A stretch of DNA of 64,000 nucleotides from assembly GCA_017303935.1 (NCBI GenBank), contig JAFLBD010000002.1, forward strand, positions 434,001 through 498,000. Direction: 5' to 3'. Under the pieces are notes generated by a model, which saw nothing but the letters and a program-made list of their open reading frames with translations, searched no databases and was not told where the DNA came from. Position numbers and translations under genes: made by a program. Positions 1 to 8,546 of the stretch are shown in pieces. The stretch comes from Armatimonadota bacterium. Its GTDB lineage: Bacteria; Armatimonadota; Fimbriimonadia; Fimbriimonadales; Fimbriimonadaceae. How positions within the stretch are numbered: position 1 is the stretch's first letter; each line of letters starts with the position of its first letter.

Positions 1-32
1 GTGCTAGTTTCAAATGGAACTAGCACCTTTTT
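1..32 (+). terminator. Rho-independent terminator of a gene left of the window
   Basis: A 9-bp perfect stem (1-9 with 18-26) and an 8-nt loop are followed by a T-run at 28-32. The orientation suits a plus-strand gene ending before the window starts. Confidence 0.7.
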
Positions 33-46
33 GTTGATCCAGACAT

Positions 47-88
47 AAAAAATCCCGAGCGGGAAGGAGAGGACAAACCCCGCTCGGG
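47..88 (-). terminator. Rho-independent terminator of the fabZ-lpxA-lpxB operon
   Basis: A 10-bp GC-rich perfect stem (54-63 with 79-88) is preceded on the plus strand by six A residues (47-52), which read as a U-run on the minus-strand transcript. It lies about 190 nt downstream of the lpxB stop codon, and no other minus-strand gene lies between. Confidence 0.75.
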
Positions 89-275
89 CAATTGCGTTGC
101 TTCGTGTCGCGTTGTTTAGGTTTCTGGCGAGAAACCTGTTTATGTTGGGTCATTTCGCCCAACCTACTTTTCTTGTTGGATGTTCTGACTCGATTCTTTA
201 GGAACGTGGTTCAAATGGCATCCAGGTTATGCAACACCGGAAACGTCCTTCACGTTCCCATGGGCCCATGAGGTC
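89..275. other. Intergenic stretch with two small hairpins
   Basis: No credible reading frame is seen. Two short stem-loops sit close together: 118-125 with 130-137 (8 bp, 4-nt loop) and 144-149 with 158-163 (6 bp). On the plus strand the second is followed by a pyrimidine-rich tract. They may be part of the lpxB mRNA 3' region or a small RNA, but nothing identifies either. Confidence 0.3.
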
Positions 276-1382
276 CTATTGATTGGCGAATTCTGCGATA
301 AAGTTTGCACTGGAAGTGAGCGCCGCATCGGGCTTGACCAACTCTCTCAATTCGGCCATTTTTTGGGTTTGAGCCTGCCGCTCTTCGCTTCCGGGGTCCA
401 AAAGCAGGGTCAGCCAGTTTGCCATTGCTTCTGAGCTGGCTTCATGCTGAATGAGCTCAGGGAAAGCGCGTTCTTGCAGGATCAAGTTCGGCATGCCGAT
501 GTGGTCAAACTTCGGCCGGACGATTTTGGCCTCAAATTCCATCATTTTTGAACCCTTGTAGACGATCGCGAACGGGCAGCCACAGAGCGCGGCCTCGAGC
601 GTGGCAGTGCCCGAGCATACAATCGCCGCCGCCGCTGTCCGCAGCACCCAATAGCGATCGCGGCTGAGAACGAGTTCCGCCGTACCGTGGTAGTGACGCT
701 GCCACAATTTTCGGATCTCTTCGTCAGAGACTGTGGATGCAACCGGAATCAGAATTCTGTCGATCTGCGAGAGCTTCTCGCAGGCCGCGGCCATCGCGGG
801 CAATGTGTAGTTGATCTCATGGAGTCGGCTGCCAGGCAAAAGCGCAACCGTGGACTCAGACCGAATGACTTCTTGATGCGACTGATCAACAAGCTCTAAG
901 ATTGGGTGTCCGAAGTAATGCACTTTTGCGCCCATTTCGGCGAGGATGTCTCTCGACCACGAAAACGGCGTGATGATCGCATCTGTGATGGTGGGCAAAT
1001 CCCGGCCCTGTTTATGCCTATTCCAACTCCCAGGAGGGATGAAGTACACCACTTTCCAGCCGTATTGCTTCGCCAGCCTGCAGAGCCGGACATTGAGATA
1101 TCCGAAGTCGATCGGAACGAAGATTCCAGGGGAGCCAAACCGGAGGGCGTGTTTCGCGGCCAGCATTCCAGAGTAGATCGTCGGGACTCGCTTGAGGGAC
1201 TCGATGATGCCGATTGCGCCCCACCGGCTAGAATTCGCGACCAGCTTGATGCCGCTTTCATCCGAAAATTTGCCGCCGATTCCTTCGAAAAGTGCTGTTG
1301 GGAACTCGGAACTGAGTCGTCGAACGAGTTCGGAGGCGTACACGTCTCCGCTGGATTCACCCGCCGAAAAAAAGAATCTCAA
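276..1382 (-). CDS. lpxB: Lipid-A-disaccharide synthase
   Basis: LpxB joins UDP-2,3-diacylglucosamine to lipid X, giving the beta-1,6 disaccharide 1-phosphate core of lipid A at the inner membrane. The 368-residue product has the family N-terminus (AGESSGD, residues 7-13), the GIGG turn at 34-37 and a GT-B layout, with the donor-site segment (SGTATLEAALCGCPFAIVYK) in the C-terminal half. It is the last gene of fabZ-lpxA-lpxB, and its start overlaps the lpxA stop by 4 nt, which suggests translational coupling. A minus-strand terminator follows. Length and motifs are normal for the family. Confidence 0.95.
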   Translation of the reverse strand: MRFFFSAGESSGDVYASELVRRLSSEFPTALFEGIGGKFSDESGIKLVANSSRWGAIGIIESLKRVPTIYSGMLAAKHALRFGSPGIFVPIDFGYLNVRLCRLAKQYGWKVVYFIPPGSWNRHKQGRDLPTITDAIITPFSWSRDILAEMGAKVHYFGHPILELVDQSHQEVIRSESTVALLPGSRLHEINYTLPAMAAACEKLSQIDRILIPVASTVSDEEIRKLWQRHYHGTAELVLSRDRYWVLRTAAAAIVCSGTATLEAALCGCPFAIVYKGSKMMEFEAKIVRPKFDHIGMPNLILQERAFPELIQHEASSEAMANWLTLLLDPGSEERQAQTQKMAELRELVKPDAALTSSANFIAEFANQ

Positions 1383-2164
1383 GGTTGATCGCCGCGACCG
1401 TTCTTTCCAGAAAATCTTCGTTGCTCAAACTGCAACATGTACTCAACTTCGGGAGTCAATTCGACGTCTCGCCGGACAATTTCCATCGCGTGAGTGAGCC
1501 CGAGTTGACTCTTAAAAAGAAGCTTGACTGCCTTGTGCAAAGACCGGCGGGCATCCTGAGAGACCCCGATTCGGCGCAGGCCCACAGCGTTGATATCGGC
1601 GACGTGATTGTCGCCTTCCACGATACAAAATGGCGGGACATCGCGTGTGATTCTAGCCATGCCGGCAACCATGGAAGATCGCCCGACGCGGGTCCATTGG
1701 TGAATCCCCGCCATGCCACCGATGTTCGCCATCGGCTCGATGGTCACGTGTCCTGCGCACCCAACATTATTGGTGATCGTCACGTCGTCGGTGATATTGC
1801 AGTCATGCCCAAGATGGACAAAAGCCATCAAATAATTTCGATCTCCGACGGTAGTCTGCTTGCCAGGATATTTGGACCGATGGATCGTGACGTATTCGCG
1901 GATTACATTATCGTCGCCAATGATCACATAGCTCGGTTCTCCTTCAAATCGGCGGTCTTGCGGATCACCACCGAGAATCGCACCTTGCAGGACGCGATTA
2001 TTCTTGCCGAGCGTCGTGCCCGATTTGACCGTTACGTGCGAATCAAGAACGGTTCCAGGCCCAAGCACAACGTCTGCCTCGACGTAGCAAAAAGGTCCAA
2101 TGATGACATCGTCGGCGAGCTGCGCCGAGGAGTGGACTACCGCAGAAGAATGAATGTTTGCCAC
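1379..2164 (-). CDS. lpxA: UDP-N-acetylglucosamine acyltransferase
   Basis: LpxA catalyses the first step of lipid A synthesis, moving a 3-hydroxyacyl chain from ACP to the 3-OH of UDP-GlcNAc. The 261-aa product is a left-handed beta-helix of hexapeptide repeats. It carries the active-site HxxHDC segment (H117 and H120) and the family C-terminal signature GGMAGIHQWTRVG. FabZ, encoded just upstream with a 3-nt gap, competes for the same 3-hydroxyacyl-ACP pool, which explains their common linkage. lpxC and lpxD are not in this window. Confidence 0.95.
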   Translation of the reverse strand: MANIHSSAVVHSSAQLADDVIIGPFCYVEADVVLGPGTVLDSHVTVKSGTTLGKNNRVLQGAILGGDPQDRRFEGEPSYVIIGDDNVIREYVTIHRSKYPGKQTTVGDRNYLMAFVHLGHDCNITDDVTITNNVGCAGHVTIEPMANIGGMAGIHQWTRVGRSSMVAGMARITRDVPPFCIVEGDNHVADINAVGLRRIGVSQDARRSLHKAVKLLFKSQLGLTHAMEIVRRDVELTPEVEYMLQFEQRRFSGKNGRGDQP

Positions 2165-2167
2165 GTT

Positions 2168-2620
2168 CTATTCGGAGGCCTTCTCTCCCTTCTTGATCAA
2201 TTTGAACGTCATTTCCATGCTGGCAGCTTGCTCGTCTTCAACCTTCGCGACGCATCGGATTTTGCCAATTCCGCGCTTGATCCAAAGTAGTTCGACGGTC
2301 GTTCGAAGCTGATCGCCTGGGACGACCGGTCGCCGGAACTTGACGTCATCGATGGCACCAATCACCGGAGTGCAACCTTTGTACTCTTCGTTGCTGAGCA
2401 AGATCACGGCTCCAGCCTGCGCCATGGCCTCAATGATCAACACTCCCGGCATGATCGGGTTTCCGGGGTAGTGGCCTTGGAAGAAAGACTCGTTCATAGT
2501 GACGTTCTTGATTCCCACGCAGCTTTCGGCTTGCATGTCTTCAATCCTGTCCACGAGCAGCATCGGATAGCGATGCGGCAGGCTCTCCATGATTTCGGTA
2601 ATGTTCATGTACGATTTCAT
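2168..2620 (-). CDS. fabZ: 3-hydroxyacyl-ACP dehydratase FabZ
   Basis: FabZ dehydrates 3-hydroxyacyl-ACP in type II fatty-acid synthesis. The hot-dog fold is evident from LPHRYPMLLVDRI near the N-terminus and the catalytic segment GHYPGNPIMPGVLIIEAMAQ, which holds the family's His and Glu. The 150-aa length is typical. A second ATG four codons in (starting MNITEIMESLPHRYP) is an equally good start. It is the first gene of the lipid A operon and diverges from the small membrane protein at 2659. Confidence 0.93.
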   Translation of the reverse strand: MKSYMNITEIMESLPHRYPMLLVDRIEDMQAESCVGIKNVTMNESFFQGHYPGNPIMPGVLIIEAMAQAGAVILLSNEEYKGCTPVIGAIDDVKFRRPVVPGDQLRTTVELLWIKRGIGKIRCVAKVEDEQAASMEMTFKLIKKGEKASE

Positions 2621-2658
2621 TAGTCGTGGCTTCCACAGCCGCCTCCAATTTACCCGTT

Positions 2659-2868
2659 ATGTCTAAATTTGGCCCATTCTTTGAAAAGTGGCGATTGCTG
2701 TCAGATTGGCTTGCAAACGTGCTGGTCGTCGCTTGTGGGTTGATGTGCTTCATTGGTGCGCTGCAAGCGCATCAAGCTGGCGGGCCGGTATGGATTGTGG
2801 GATTGATGGTGGTCGCCGGACTTGTATTGATCTCGGCGATCACCCTTCGTAAGTTTCGCCGGGGCTAG
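2659..2868 (+). CDS. Small two-helix membrane protein, function unknown
   Basis: About 69 residues from the ATG at 2659, with two hydrophobic segments separated by a short polar stretch and a basic C-terminus ending KFRRG. I do not recognise a family. A reading start further upstream (2626) would run into the fabZ 5' region and adds only polar residues, so 2659 is preferred. It diverges from fabZ, and its stop overlaps the stop of the symporter gene on the other strand by 4 nt. Two clean membrane helices make a real gene more likely than not. Confidence 0.5.
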   Translation: MSKFGPFFEKWRLLSDWLANVLVVACGLMCFIGALQAHQAGGPVWIVGLMVVAGLVLISAITLRKFRRG

Positions 2869-4169
2869 CTGGCAGCCTCGGCAGCGGTCGATTCCATCGG
2901 CTCCATTGCTGAGACACAGGTTGCGATGGTCAAATCTCCTACAACATTGACCACGGTTCGGCTCATGTCGAGCACCCGGTCCACACCCATGCAGATTGCA
3001 ATCGCTCCAGGAGGAATCCCGACCGTCGCACAAATGGCCGCGATCATCGGCCACGATCCACCGGGAACACCAGCGGTGCCTACACCGGCCAAAATCGCCA
3101 GCCCAACAACGGTGAGCTGCTGAGGAATTCCAAGCGGAATCCCAAAGAGTTGGGCCAAGAAGAGCACGGTCACACCTTCAAAGAGTGCGGTTCCATTCTG
3201 GTTCGCGGTGGCGCCGAGAGTCAGCACAAAGGAATTCACAGGTCGTGGAATTCCAAGATTTTCTTCGCCGGCTTTCAATGCGGTTGGGAGCGTCGCATTG
3301 CTACTGCTCGTCGCAAATGCCGTGAGCATGACGCCGCGCACGTTTGAAAAGAACCAGGCGGGCAAGCGCTTCGCAATCGCTGCAATAGCCAGTGAGTAAG
3401 TACCAAAAAGGTGAAGCGCGAGGACCACCAATACAAGAGCAGCATATTTGCCCAGAGCCATCAACGCGTCTACTCCAAGTGTTGCCGTAGTGGCAAAGAT
3501 CAACGCAAAAACGCCAATTGGGGCGAACTTCATCGCCATATCGATGAGGTTGAGCGAGACCCCTAAAATTCCTTCAAAGAACTGCTTGACTGGAAGCGCT
3601 TTCTCGGGTTCGAGTTTGAGCAACCCGACTCCGAAGAAAACCGCAAACACCATGAATGGCAGCATTCCGCCGAGCTTGGGCTGTGATGCAGATTCCAGCG
3701 GGTTTTCAGGAACGAATTCAACGATGGTCTGGAGCACACCTTTGGCTTCCTTTGATTTCTCAACGCTAGCAGCAGCATCGTCAGGTTTGCCGAAAGTAGC
3801 TGCGATCTTCGCTGATTGTTCGGGCGAAATGCCCGATCCCGGCTGGACGAGGTTGACCGCTGCAATCGCCAATATCACCGCGACAGAGCTTAGAACCACC
3901 GTCATCAGCAGGGACTTGATTCCCAACCGGCCGAGAACGCGAACTTCGCCAAGATCTGCGATCCCAAGGATGAGCGAGCTGAACAAGAGCGGCACAACGA
4001 CCATAAAGATCAGCCGAAGAAAGAGCTGCCCAAGTGGCTTGAAGATCTCGGAAACAGCCCATCCCAAAGTTGCGTTTTCGCTACCTAAGGTTGCGCGGGC
4101 GATCATGCCGAATGCGATGCCAGCGACAAGGCCCCAACCGATCAAGTGAAACCGGGAATTGGATTTCAT
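2865..4169 (-). CDS. Dicarboxylate/amino acid:cation symporter (DAACS family)
   Basis: A GltP/DctA-type secondary transporter that takes up glutamate, aspartate or C4-dicarboxylates with Na+ or H+ at the inner membrane. About 434 residues from the ATG at 4169, although the frame is open to 4217. The two helical hairpin signatures are present: the serine-rich TSSSNATLPTA and the NQNGTALFEGVT cation/substrate motif. The large hydrophilic loop after the fourth helix is long, about 45 residues and Lys/Glu rich. Substrate cannot be read from sequence. It is monocistronic and convergent with the small membrane protein gene. Confidence 0.9.
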   Translation of the reverse strand: MKSNSRFHLIGWGLVAGIAFGMIARATLGSENATLGWAVSEIFKPLGQLFLRLIFMVVVPLLFSSLILGIADLGEVRVLGRLGIKSLLMTVVLSSVAVILAIAAVNLVQPGSGISPEQSAKIAATFGKPDDAAASVEKSKEAKGVLQTIVEFVPENPLESASQPKLGGMLPFMVFAVFFGVGLLKLEPEKALPVKQFFEGILGVSLNLIDMAMKFAPIGVFALIFATTATLGVDALMALGKYAALVLVVLALHLFGTYSLAIAAIAKRLPAWFFSNVRGVMLTAFATSSSNATLPTALKAGEENLGIPRPVNSFVLTLGATANQNGTALFEGVTVLFLAQLFGIPLGIPQQLTVVGLAILAGVGTAGVPGGSWPMIAAICATVGIPPGAIAICMGVDRVLDMSRTVVNVVGDLTIATCVSAMEPMESTAAEAAS

Positions 4170-4245
4170 TGCCCATTTTGACCCGATAATTGCGTGGTTC
4201 ATCAATCCTGGCATCAAACACGCTCCGTACCCAAGCTAATAGAAC

Positions 4246-6609
4246 ATGAACTTTGCCAAAATAAGGGGTTCAAAGAGTCTTGTCGCCATGCTTTTTCACA
4301 AGGTCCCATACGCCGCTAACTTTGTCTATCCAACATCCTTCGATTCTAAGTCAGGAAAGTTGAGCATCGGCAAACATCATATGTCTGCAAAAATCAATTC
4401 GTTTGCAAGCGATGTTTTCCATATCTCTGTGTCGGGAGAGAACATTGGAACCGAAGACAGAAACCTGGTCGCGATGAATGCGCCTGAAGGTCAGAATTCG
4501 AATTCGTGCAAGCTTGAAATCGACGCTGATTTTTCGATCCAATTGAAGGATGCTGCCGGTGAAGTTTTGCTCTCAACGCCAGCTGGATTCGGGTTTGGCG
4601 TTAGCGGATCCAATAGCGTTTTCACTTTCACTTACAGCAAGTCGATGAAGTTCTACGGCTTGGGCGAAAAGACATACGGCCGCATGGAACTGGGTCAAAC
4701 CCGAAGTCGATTCTGGAATACCGACGCGCTTGGCGATTTTCATTACACGCAATGGGTAGAGCATCCGACCGATCCTTACTACGCTAGCGTGCCCTATGTG
4801 ATCGTGCGGCAGGGCGAGACCTACGTGGGATTACTGCTTCACAACCCATACGAGACTTGGATCGACACCGGGACAGACCCTTCGTTCTTTGGTACTGAAG
4901 ACCAGAACCGCAAAATCGTCCTAGGAGCCGAGGACGGACTCGCTTCGCTTTGGATCATTGTGGGCCCGAGCTTGCAAGAACTAACTCGCAAGCTCCAGAA
5001 ACTCGTCGGTGTGACGCCCCGCCCGCCACTGTGGGCTCTCGGATATCACCAATGCCGATGGGAATACAAAGGCGAAGAGCATCTCAATTGGTTGAACAAG
5101 GAGATGAAAAAGCACAAGATTCCAAATGACGGACTCTGGCTGGACATCGACTATATGGAGGGATACCGGGTGTTCACTTATTCGGCAAGCGCGTTTCCAA
5201 ATGGTGTGCGGCCGTGCCTTGCAAAGCTCAAGGAGGAAGGCCGTAAGGTTGTGCCAATCATCGATCCTGGCGTGAAGCTGGATTCGGCATTCCCGATGTA
5301 CCAAGAAGGGCTCAAGGCAGGACATTTCTGTCTGAACAAGGAAGGCCAACCGTTCGTCGGATTTGTTTGGCCGGGCGAGACTGTCTTCCCCGACTTCTCT
5401 CTCAAAGCGGCGCGTGATTGGTGGGCCGGATATGCCAAGTCGTTCAAGGAGCTTGGATTCGCAGGTGCATGGGTGGACATGAACGATCCGAGCACCGGAG
5501 TTGTGGACCCATACAGCATGCTGTTCCACAACGGCAAATGGCCGCACGGTGCTTTCCGAAATCAGTACGCGCTCGGCATGCAGATGGCTACTCGGGACGG
5601 TTTCCAGCAAGCGTCGCCAAACGAGCGAATCTTCTTGCTTAGCCGAAGCGGTTACACAGGAACGTCTCGGTTTAGCGCGATTTGGACGGGCGACAACGTT
5701 TCCAATCGGTTCTATCTGAAGGGTTCGATCCCGACGACTTTGAATCTGTCCTTGAGCGGAATTCCGTTCAACGGCCCAGATGTTGGTGGGTTCATGAACG
5801 ACACCAACGAACCATTGATGATCGATTGGATGAAAGCAGGGTTCCTGTTCCCATTCTTCCGCAACCATAGCGGAGGTAGCCATCGACGCCAAGAACCTTG
5901 GACTTTCTCAGCGGAAGGCCTCAAGATCATCACGCATTACACGTCGCTTAGATACAAGTTTTTGCCGTATCTCTATAATTTGTTTGTGCAGCAAAACGAG
6001 GAAGGCGATCCGATTTTGCGCCCTGTTCAGTACCACTACCCTGGTGGAGATATCCCGGACGACGTGTTCTTGGTGGGTGATTCGATTCTTCAAGCGCCGT
6101 GCTTGGAAGAGGGCAAGGGCCGCACTGCAGAACTACCTGGTGACGAGCCATGGTTCGACGCAAGGTGGGGCAAATGGGTTTCCGGGACCGTCGAGGCGAT
6201 CTGCTCACCTGAAGAAACCCCACTATTCTTCAAGAATGGTGCGATCATTCCGACGCTTCCTGGAGTTCGAAGGTCAAACGAAAAGGACCTTCGAGATATT
6301 GAACTGCATGTGTTCTTGCACTCTGGAAGCGGGTCAACAACTTACGTGTTCGACGATGGCGAGAGTCTCGACTTTGAAAAGGGCAAGGAGAGCCGGTTGA
6401 AAATCAACGCAACTTCCACCAAGTCTGGAATCGAAATCAAGACCGAACTGGTGAAGAGCGGTTATGGCGATTTAACCGGACTTAAGGTGTTCGTTTACGG
6501 TGCGACCGGATCGGCAATCAAGTTCAATGGTCAGACGGTCAAACCGAAGAAGGAATCGATTGTCTGGACCGGCAAACCGATCAGCGCATTAGCATTCGTC
6601 GTTTCGTAA
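4246..6609 (+). CDS. Glycoside hydrolase family 31 (alpha-glucosidase-like)
   Basis: A retaining alpha-glycosidase of GH31, 787 aa, with the N-terminal beta-sandwich, (beta/alpha)8 barrel and C-terminal sheet domains in the usual order. The nucleophile is D411 in WVDMNDPS; most family members have NEPS, so the E-to-D change after Asn is slightly unusual. The acid/base is D483 in WTGDN. No signal peptide is visible, so it is probably cytoplasmic and acts on imported oligosaccharides. alpha-Glucosidase is the most likely activity, but alpha-xylosidase or a transglycosidase is possible. The next gene begins 12 nt downstream on the same strand. Confidence 0.9.
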   Translation: MNFAKIRGSKSLVAMLFHKVPYAANFVYPTSFDSKSGKLSIGKHHMSAKINSFASDVFHISVSGENIGTEDRNLVAMNAPEGQNSNSCKLEIDADFSIQLKDAAGEVLLSTPAGFGFGVSGSNSVFTFTYSKSMKFYGLGEKTYGRMELGQTRSRFWNTDALGDFHYTQWVEHPTDPYYASVPYVIVRQGETYVGLLLHNPYETWIDTGTDPSFFGTEDQNRKIVLGAEDGLASLWIIVGPSLQELTRKLQKLVGVTPRPPLWALGYHQCRWEYKGEEHLNWLNKEMKKHKIPNDGLWLDIDYMEGYRVFTYSASAFPNGVRPCLAKLKEEGRKVVPIIDPGVKLDSAFPMYQEGLKAGHFCLNKEGQPFVGFVWPGETVFPDFSLKAARDWWAGYAKSFKELGFAGAWVDMNDPSTGVVDPYSMLFHNGKWPHGAFRNQYALGMQMATRDGFQQASPNERIFLLSRSGYTGTSRFSAIWTGDNVSNRFYLKGSIPTTLNLSLSGIPFNGPDVGGFMNDTNEPLMIDWMKAGFLFPFFRNHSGGSHRRQEPWTFSAEGLKIITHYTSLRYKFLPYLYNLFVQQNEEGDPILRPVQYHYPGGDIPDDVFLVGDSILQAPCLEEGKGRTAELPGDEPWFDARWGKWVSGTVEAICSPEETPLFFKNGAIIPTLPGVRRSNEKDLRDIELHVFLHSGSGSTTYVFDDGESLDFEKGKESRLKINATSTKSGIEIKTELVKSGYGDLTGLKVFVYGATGSAIKFNGQTVKPKKESIVWTGKPISALAFVVS

Positions 6610-6621
6610 TTCGAGGATGCC

Positions 6622-7476
6622 ATGGGGAGTGCGGGCCAAGAATTTGAGCAGACCAGAATCTTAGTTCTTGGCCACTCTGGGCTGATTGGTAGCCACTTGG
6701 TGGAATTATGCCCAACTGCGGTGAAAATGCCGGCAGGATGGAGGATCAGTGATCAAAAAACGCTGATTTCGGTGCTTGAAAAAGCGAATCCCAGCGTTAT
6801 TGTGAATGCGGTTGGCGTTTTTCGTGGCAGTGATGCCGAAATTCAGGCGATCAATGGCACTTTATCGCTGTTGGCCTGGATGAATGCCGCAGAAATCTGC
6901 CCAAATGCAAAGAAAATCTGGCTAGGTTCTGCGGCAGAGTACGGTCAAGTGCAATTTTCGCCGGTTACAGAAGATCATCCTTGCGAGCCTTTTTCTGCTT
7001 ACGGGCAGGCGAAATGGATGGTGTCTAGCGCGATTTTGGAGGTCGAAGATCCAAACACGACCATCGTGCGGCCTTCAAACGTGGTCGGTCCGGGGATGAG
7101 CTCTGACCTATTGATCGGAGGATTGGTAAATTCACTTCGCTCAGGCAACACCGCAGTTACCATTAGAAATCCACACGCCAAGCGCGATTATGTCGATGCA
7201 AAAGATGTCGCTCGCGCGATCCTTGAGCTCGCAAAAATACCTGCGCCAGGAATAGTGAACGTCTGCACCCAAACCGAAGTCTCTAACCTTGAGGTGGTCG
7301 ATATCTTGAGAGAGGTCACGCAGATTCCGTTCGAGGTTGAAATTGAGCAATCTGAATCTGGGAAAGTAGAAGTCAGCAGTTTTGTAGCGTCATGCGACAA
7401 ATTGGCAGGGCTCACAGGATTCCGGCCAAGCATCTCTCTCCGCGAGAGCATCCAGAGGATTTGGTCGGGGGGATGA
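6622..7476 (+). CDS. NAD-dependent epimerase/dehydratase (extended SDR)
   Basis: A Rossmann-fold nucleotide-sugar type enzyme, 284 aa. The NAD motif is GHSGLIGSH near residue 18 and the catalytic pair is YGQAK, with a Ser/Ala-rich segment (GSAAEYG) upstream. Members of this group epimerise, dehydrate or reduce NDP-sugars. The substrate cannot be inferred, although the next gene is a glycosyltransferase and a surface-glycan locus starts at 8.5 kb. Its stop overlaps the next start (ATGA at 7473-7476), so the two are probably co-translated. Confidence 0.85.
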   Translation: MGSAGQEFEQTRILVLGHSGLIGSHLVELCPTAVKMPAGWRISDQKTLISVLEKANPSVIVNAVGVFRGSDAEIQAINGTLSLLAWMNAAEICPNAKKIWLGSAAEYGQVQFSPVTEDHPCEPFSAYGQAKWMVSSAILEVEDPNTTIVRPSNVVGPGMSSDLLIGGLVNSLRSGNTAVTIRNPHAKRDYVDAKDVARAILELAKIPAPGIVNVCTQTEVSNLEVVDILREVTQIPFEVEIEQSESGKVEVSSFVASCDKLAGLTGFRPSISLRESIQRIWSGG

Positions 7477-8546
7477 GGCTCGCGCTCCTTTCTAGCCTGG
7501 GTTCGCCTTGGTCATATGAGCTAATCGAGAACATCGCTGCGGCGGGCGCCGAAGTCCATTTGTTTCAACTCGCGCCAGAACCGGGCCAGGCCTATATCGA
7601 TCCGAAATCGCCGGAGTGGCAAGCGCGGTTGGAGCGGATCGACAAAGTCGTTTCGAGGCGAGAAGTTCTGGAGCCAGGCACAGGGATCTTACGATATCCA
7701 AAGTTGGGCTGGATGCTCAGGTCGCGATTGAAGGAGTGCGATCATCTCCTCACGTTGTACGGTGGCGGACTGGCGCTGGCGGCAAAGTGCTCGGGGATCA
7801 AAAAGTACAGCGTGTTCGCTGTCGGCTCGGACATCTTACAGCAAGAAGGTACCGCGTTGAAGGTTTCTAGAGCGTGCCTCGAATCCGCCACGGCGGTGAT
7901 CTGCAACGGCGACCAGCTGATGAAGTCCACGCAGGAGCTTGCGCCGCGTGCGAAGCTCTTTCAGCTTCTCATCGGCGTTAATATTGAACGATTTGCTCCC
8001 GCAGAAATCCCCAGTCAGCACCGCTTGATTTGCACCCGAGGTTTTTTGCCGATTTACAACAACCTCGATATTCTTCGAGCGCTTCCACTTTTGCCGAACG
8101 ATCTGCCGAATTGGGAGATCGTGTTTGCTGCGGGAGGCGACCTGTTGCCTCAAGCTGAGTCGATCGTGGGTGGGCTTCCTGCGGAGCTCGCCTCAAAGGT
8201 GAAGTTTCTGCGTGGGATCAGCGGAGATAGCGTGGTCAAAGAACTGCAGCAGTCGACGATTTTCGTTTCAATGTCTCGAAGCGACGGAACCGCAACCTCG
8301 CTCCTTGAGGCATTGGCCTGCGGCTTGGTTCCGGTGCTCAGCGACATCCCAGCGAATCGCAATTGGGCCAACCCCGGAGCATTGGTGCCGCTGGACGACG
8401 TGGGACAGCTCGCGAAGGCGTTGGAAATGGCAATTCGGCGTCCGATCTCTGAGGACTTGCGAGTGCAAGCACGGCACCAAGTGACCTCACGCGCGAACGC
8501 AAAGGCAAACGCCAAAGAGCTTGTCAATTTGATTTCGAGCCTTTAG
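7473..8546 (+). CDS. Glycosyltransferase, GT-B fold (GT4-like)
   Basis: About 357 aa from the ATG at 7473, which overlaps the previous stop; an upstream in-frame ATG at 7392 lies inside the epimerase gene and is rejected. The C-terminal half carries the GT4-type donor-site pattern SRSDGTATSLLEALACG, the E-x7-E-like region, followed by PVLSDIPANRNW. Donor and acceptor are unknown. The gene converges on the wzx-like gene with a 4-bp overlap of the two stops, so it is not in that operon, but a role in the same surface glycan is plausible. Confidence 0.85.
   Translation: MRLALLSSLGSPWSYELIENIAAAGAEVHLFQLAPEPGQAYIDPKSPEWQARLERIDKVVSRREVLEPGTGILRYPKLGWMLRSRLKECDHLLTLYGGGLALAAKCSGIKKYSVFAVGSDILQQEGTALKVSRACLESATAVICNGDQLMKSTQELAPRAKLFQLLIGVNIERFAPAEIPSQHRLICTRGFLPIYNNLDILRALPLLPNDLPNWEIVFAAGGDLLPQAESIVGGLPAELASKVKFLRGISGDSVVKELQQSTIFVSMSRSDGTATSLLEALACGLVPVLSDIPANRNWANPGALVPLDDVGQLAKALEMAIRRPISEDLRVQARHQVTSRANAKANAKELVNLISSL

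Noticed and set aside
1385-2290. 301-codon open frame opposite lpxA
   Set aside because: It is antisense to a textbook LpxA and has no recognisable protein features.
4981-5892. 303-codon frame opposite the GH31 gene
   Set aside because: It lies wholly within a well-supported glycosidase and has no domain features.
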